Source of the DNA: Stephanodiscus triporus
Lineage: Eukaryota; Bacillariophyta; Thalassiosirophyceae; Thalassiosirales; Thalassiosiraceae
NCBI GenBank assembly: GCA_036939755.1
Contig: JALLAZ010000032.1
Coordinates: 1-29,437 of the forward strand
Length of the DNA: 29,437 nucleotides
Direction of reading: 5' to 3'
Below, in pieces: positions 29,277 through 29,437 of this stretch. The position numbers and the translations under genes were made by a program. Under the pieces are notes generated by a model that was given only the letters and a program-made list of their open reading frames with translations, did not search any database and was not told the origin of the DNA. Position 1 is the stretch's first letter, and every line of letters starts with the position of its first letter.

Positions 29277-29437
29277 TTGACTTCGCTGTCCTCTTTTGCC
29301 AACACACCGACTCACTCTATTCTCTTCTCTTTCAATTCATGTGCTCGGCACTCGGCAATCGGCATGGTGTGTTTGTGAGGAACAGGAAGACACTGGATTG
29401 GGCGCCAAAAAGGGGGGAATATAGGGCGCCCCCGCTT
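29277..29437 (-). promoter_or_regulatory. Promoter and leader of valyl-tRNA synthetase
   Basis: Sequence upstream of the 5' UTR donor. Read on the minus strand it has CCTTTTTGGCGCCC (29402-29415 region), which contains an E2F-like TTTGGCGCC core, near the window edge. The start site cannot be placed. Confidence 0.35.

Overview
The window looks like nuclear DNA of a photosynthetic stramenopile, most probably a centric diatom. Three things suggest this. At least two proteins begin with a hydrophobic signal segment followed by an A-x-A-F motif, as in diatom plastid preproteins. The genes are dense with mostly 79-97 nt introns, which are GT-AG with one GC-AG exception. The encoded eukaryotic families (UBR1-type E3, TAF9, valyl-tRNA synthetase) carry low-complexity Asp/Ser/Gly insertions. 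No tool was run, so the lineage is an inference. The standard genetic code fits all genes.

Layout: 1-204 is an open frame running in from the left edge. 205-1661 is gene-poor, with a 47-bp tandem repeat and a GC-rich hairpin. 1662-12327 (minus) is one very large gene that I reassembled from 15 exons. It encodes a UBR1/PRT6-type N-degron ubiquitin ligase of about 3,100 residues; all splice phases agree and the summed exons are divisible by three. It is divergent from 12738-13808 (plus), a predicted plastid-targeted membrane protein. 14375-15631 (minus) is a second predicted plastid preprotein with a 25-nt micro-exon and an unresolved frame break. It is divergent from 15887-18149 (plus), an aldo/keto-reductase-like protein whose catalytic tetrad looks degenerate.

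18150-19413 has no firm gene. 19414-20529 (plus) encodes an unrecognised acidic and basic protein. 20958-23234 (minus) is a GMC-type FAD oxidoreductase. A tRNA-Leu(AAG) at 23316-23394 sits between it and the divergent TAF9 gene at 23513-24904 (plus). 25337-29140 (minus) is valyl-tRNA synthetase in four coding exons plus a 5' UTR intron.

Functionally this is a mix of housekeeping genes (protein turnover, TFIID, tRNA charging) and predicted plastid or redox proteins. I see no operon-like or defence-like cluster, CRISPR array or intact mobile element. The most informative observations are gene-structure features: a GC-AG intron, micro-exons, a cryptic last exon and a splice donor inside a microsatellite. 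There is also a probable pseudo-aldo/keto reductase. Base composition visibly shifts: roughly 9.3-24.9 kb is rich in GTC/GAC trinucleotides and GC, while the left 9 kb and the right 4 kb are much less so.
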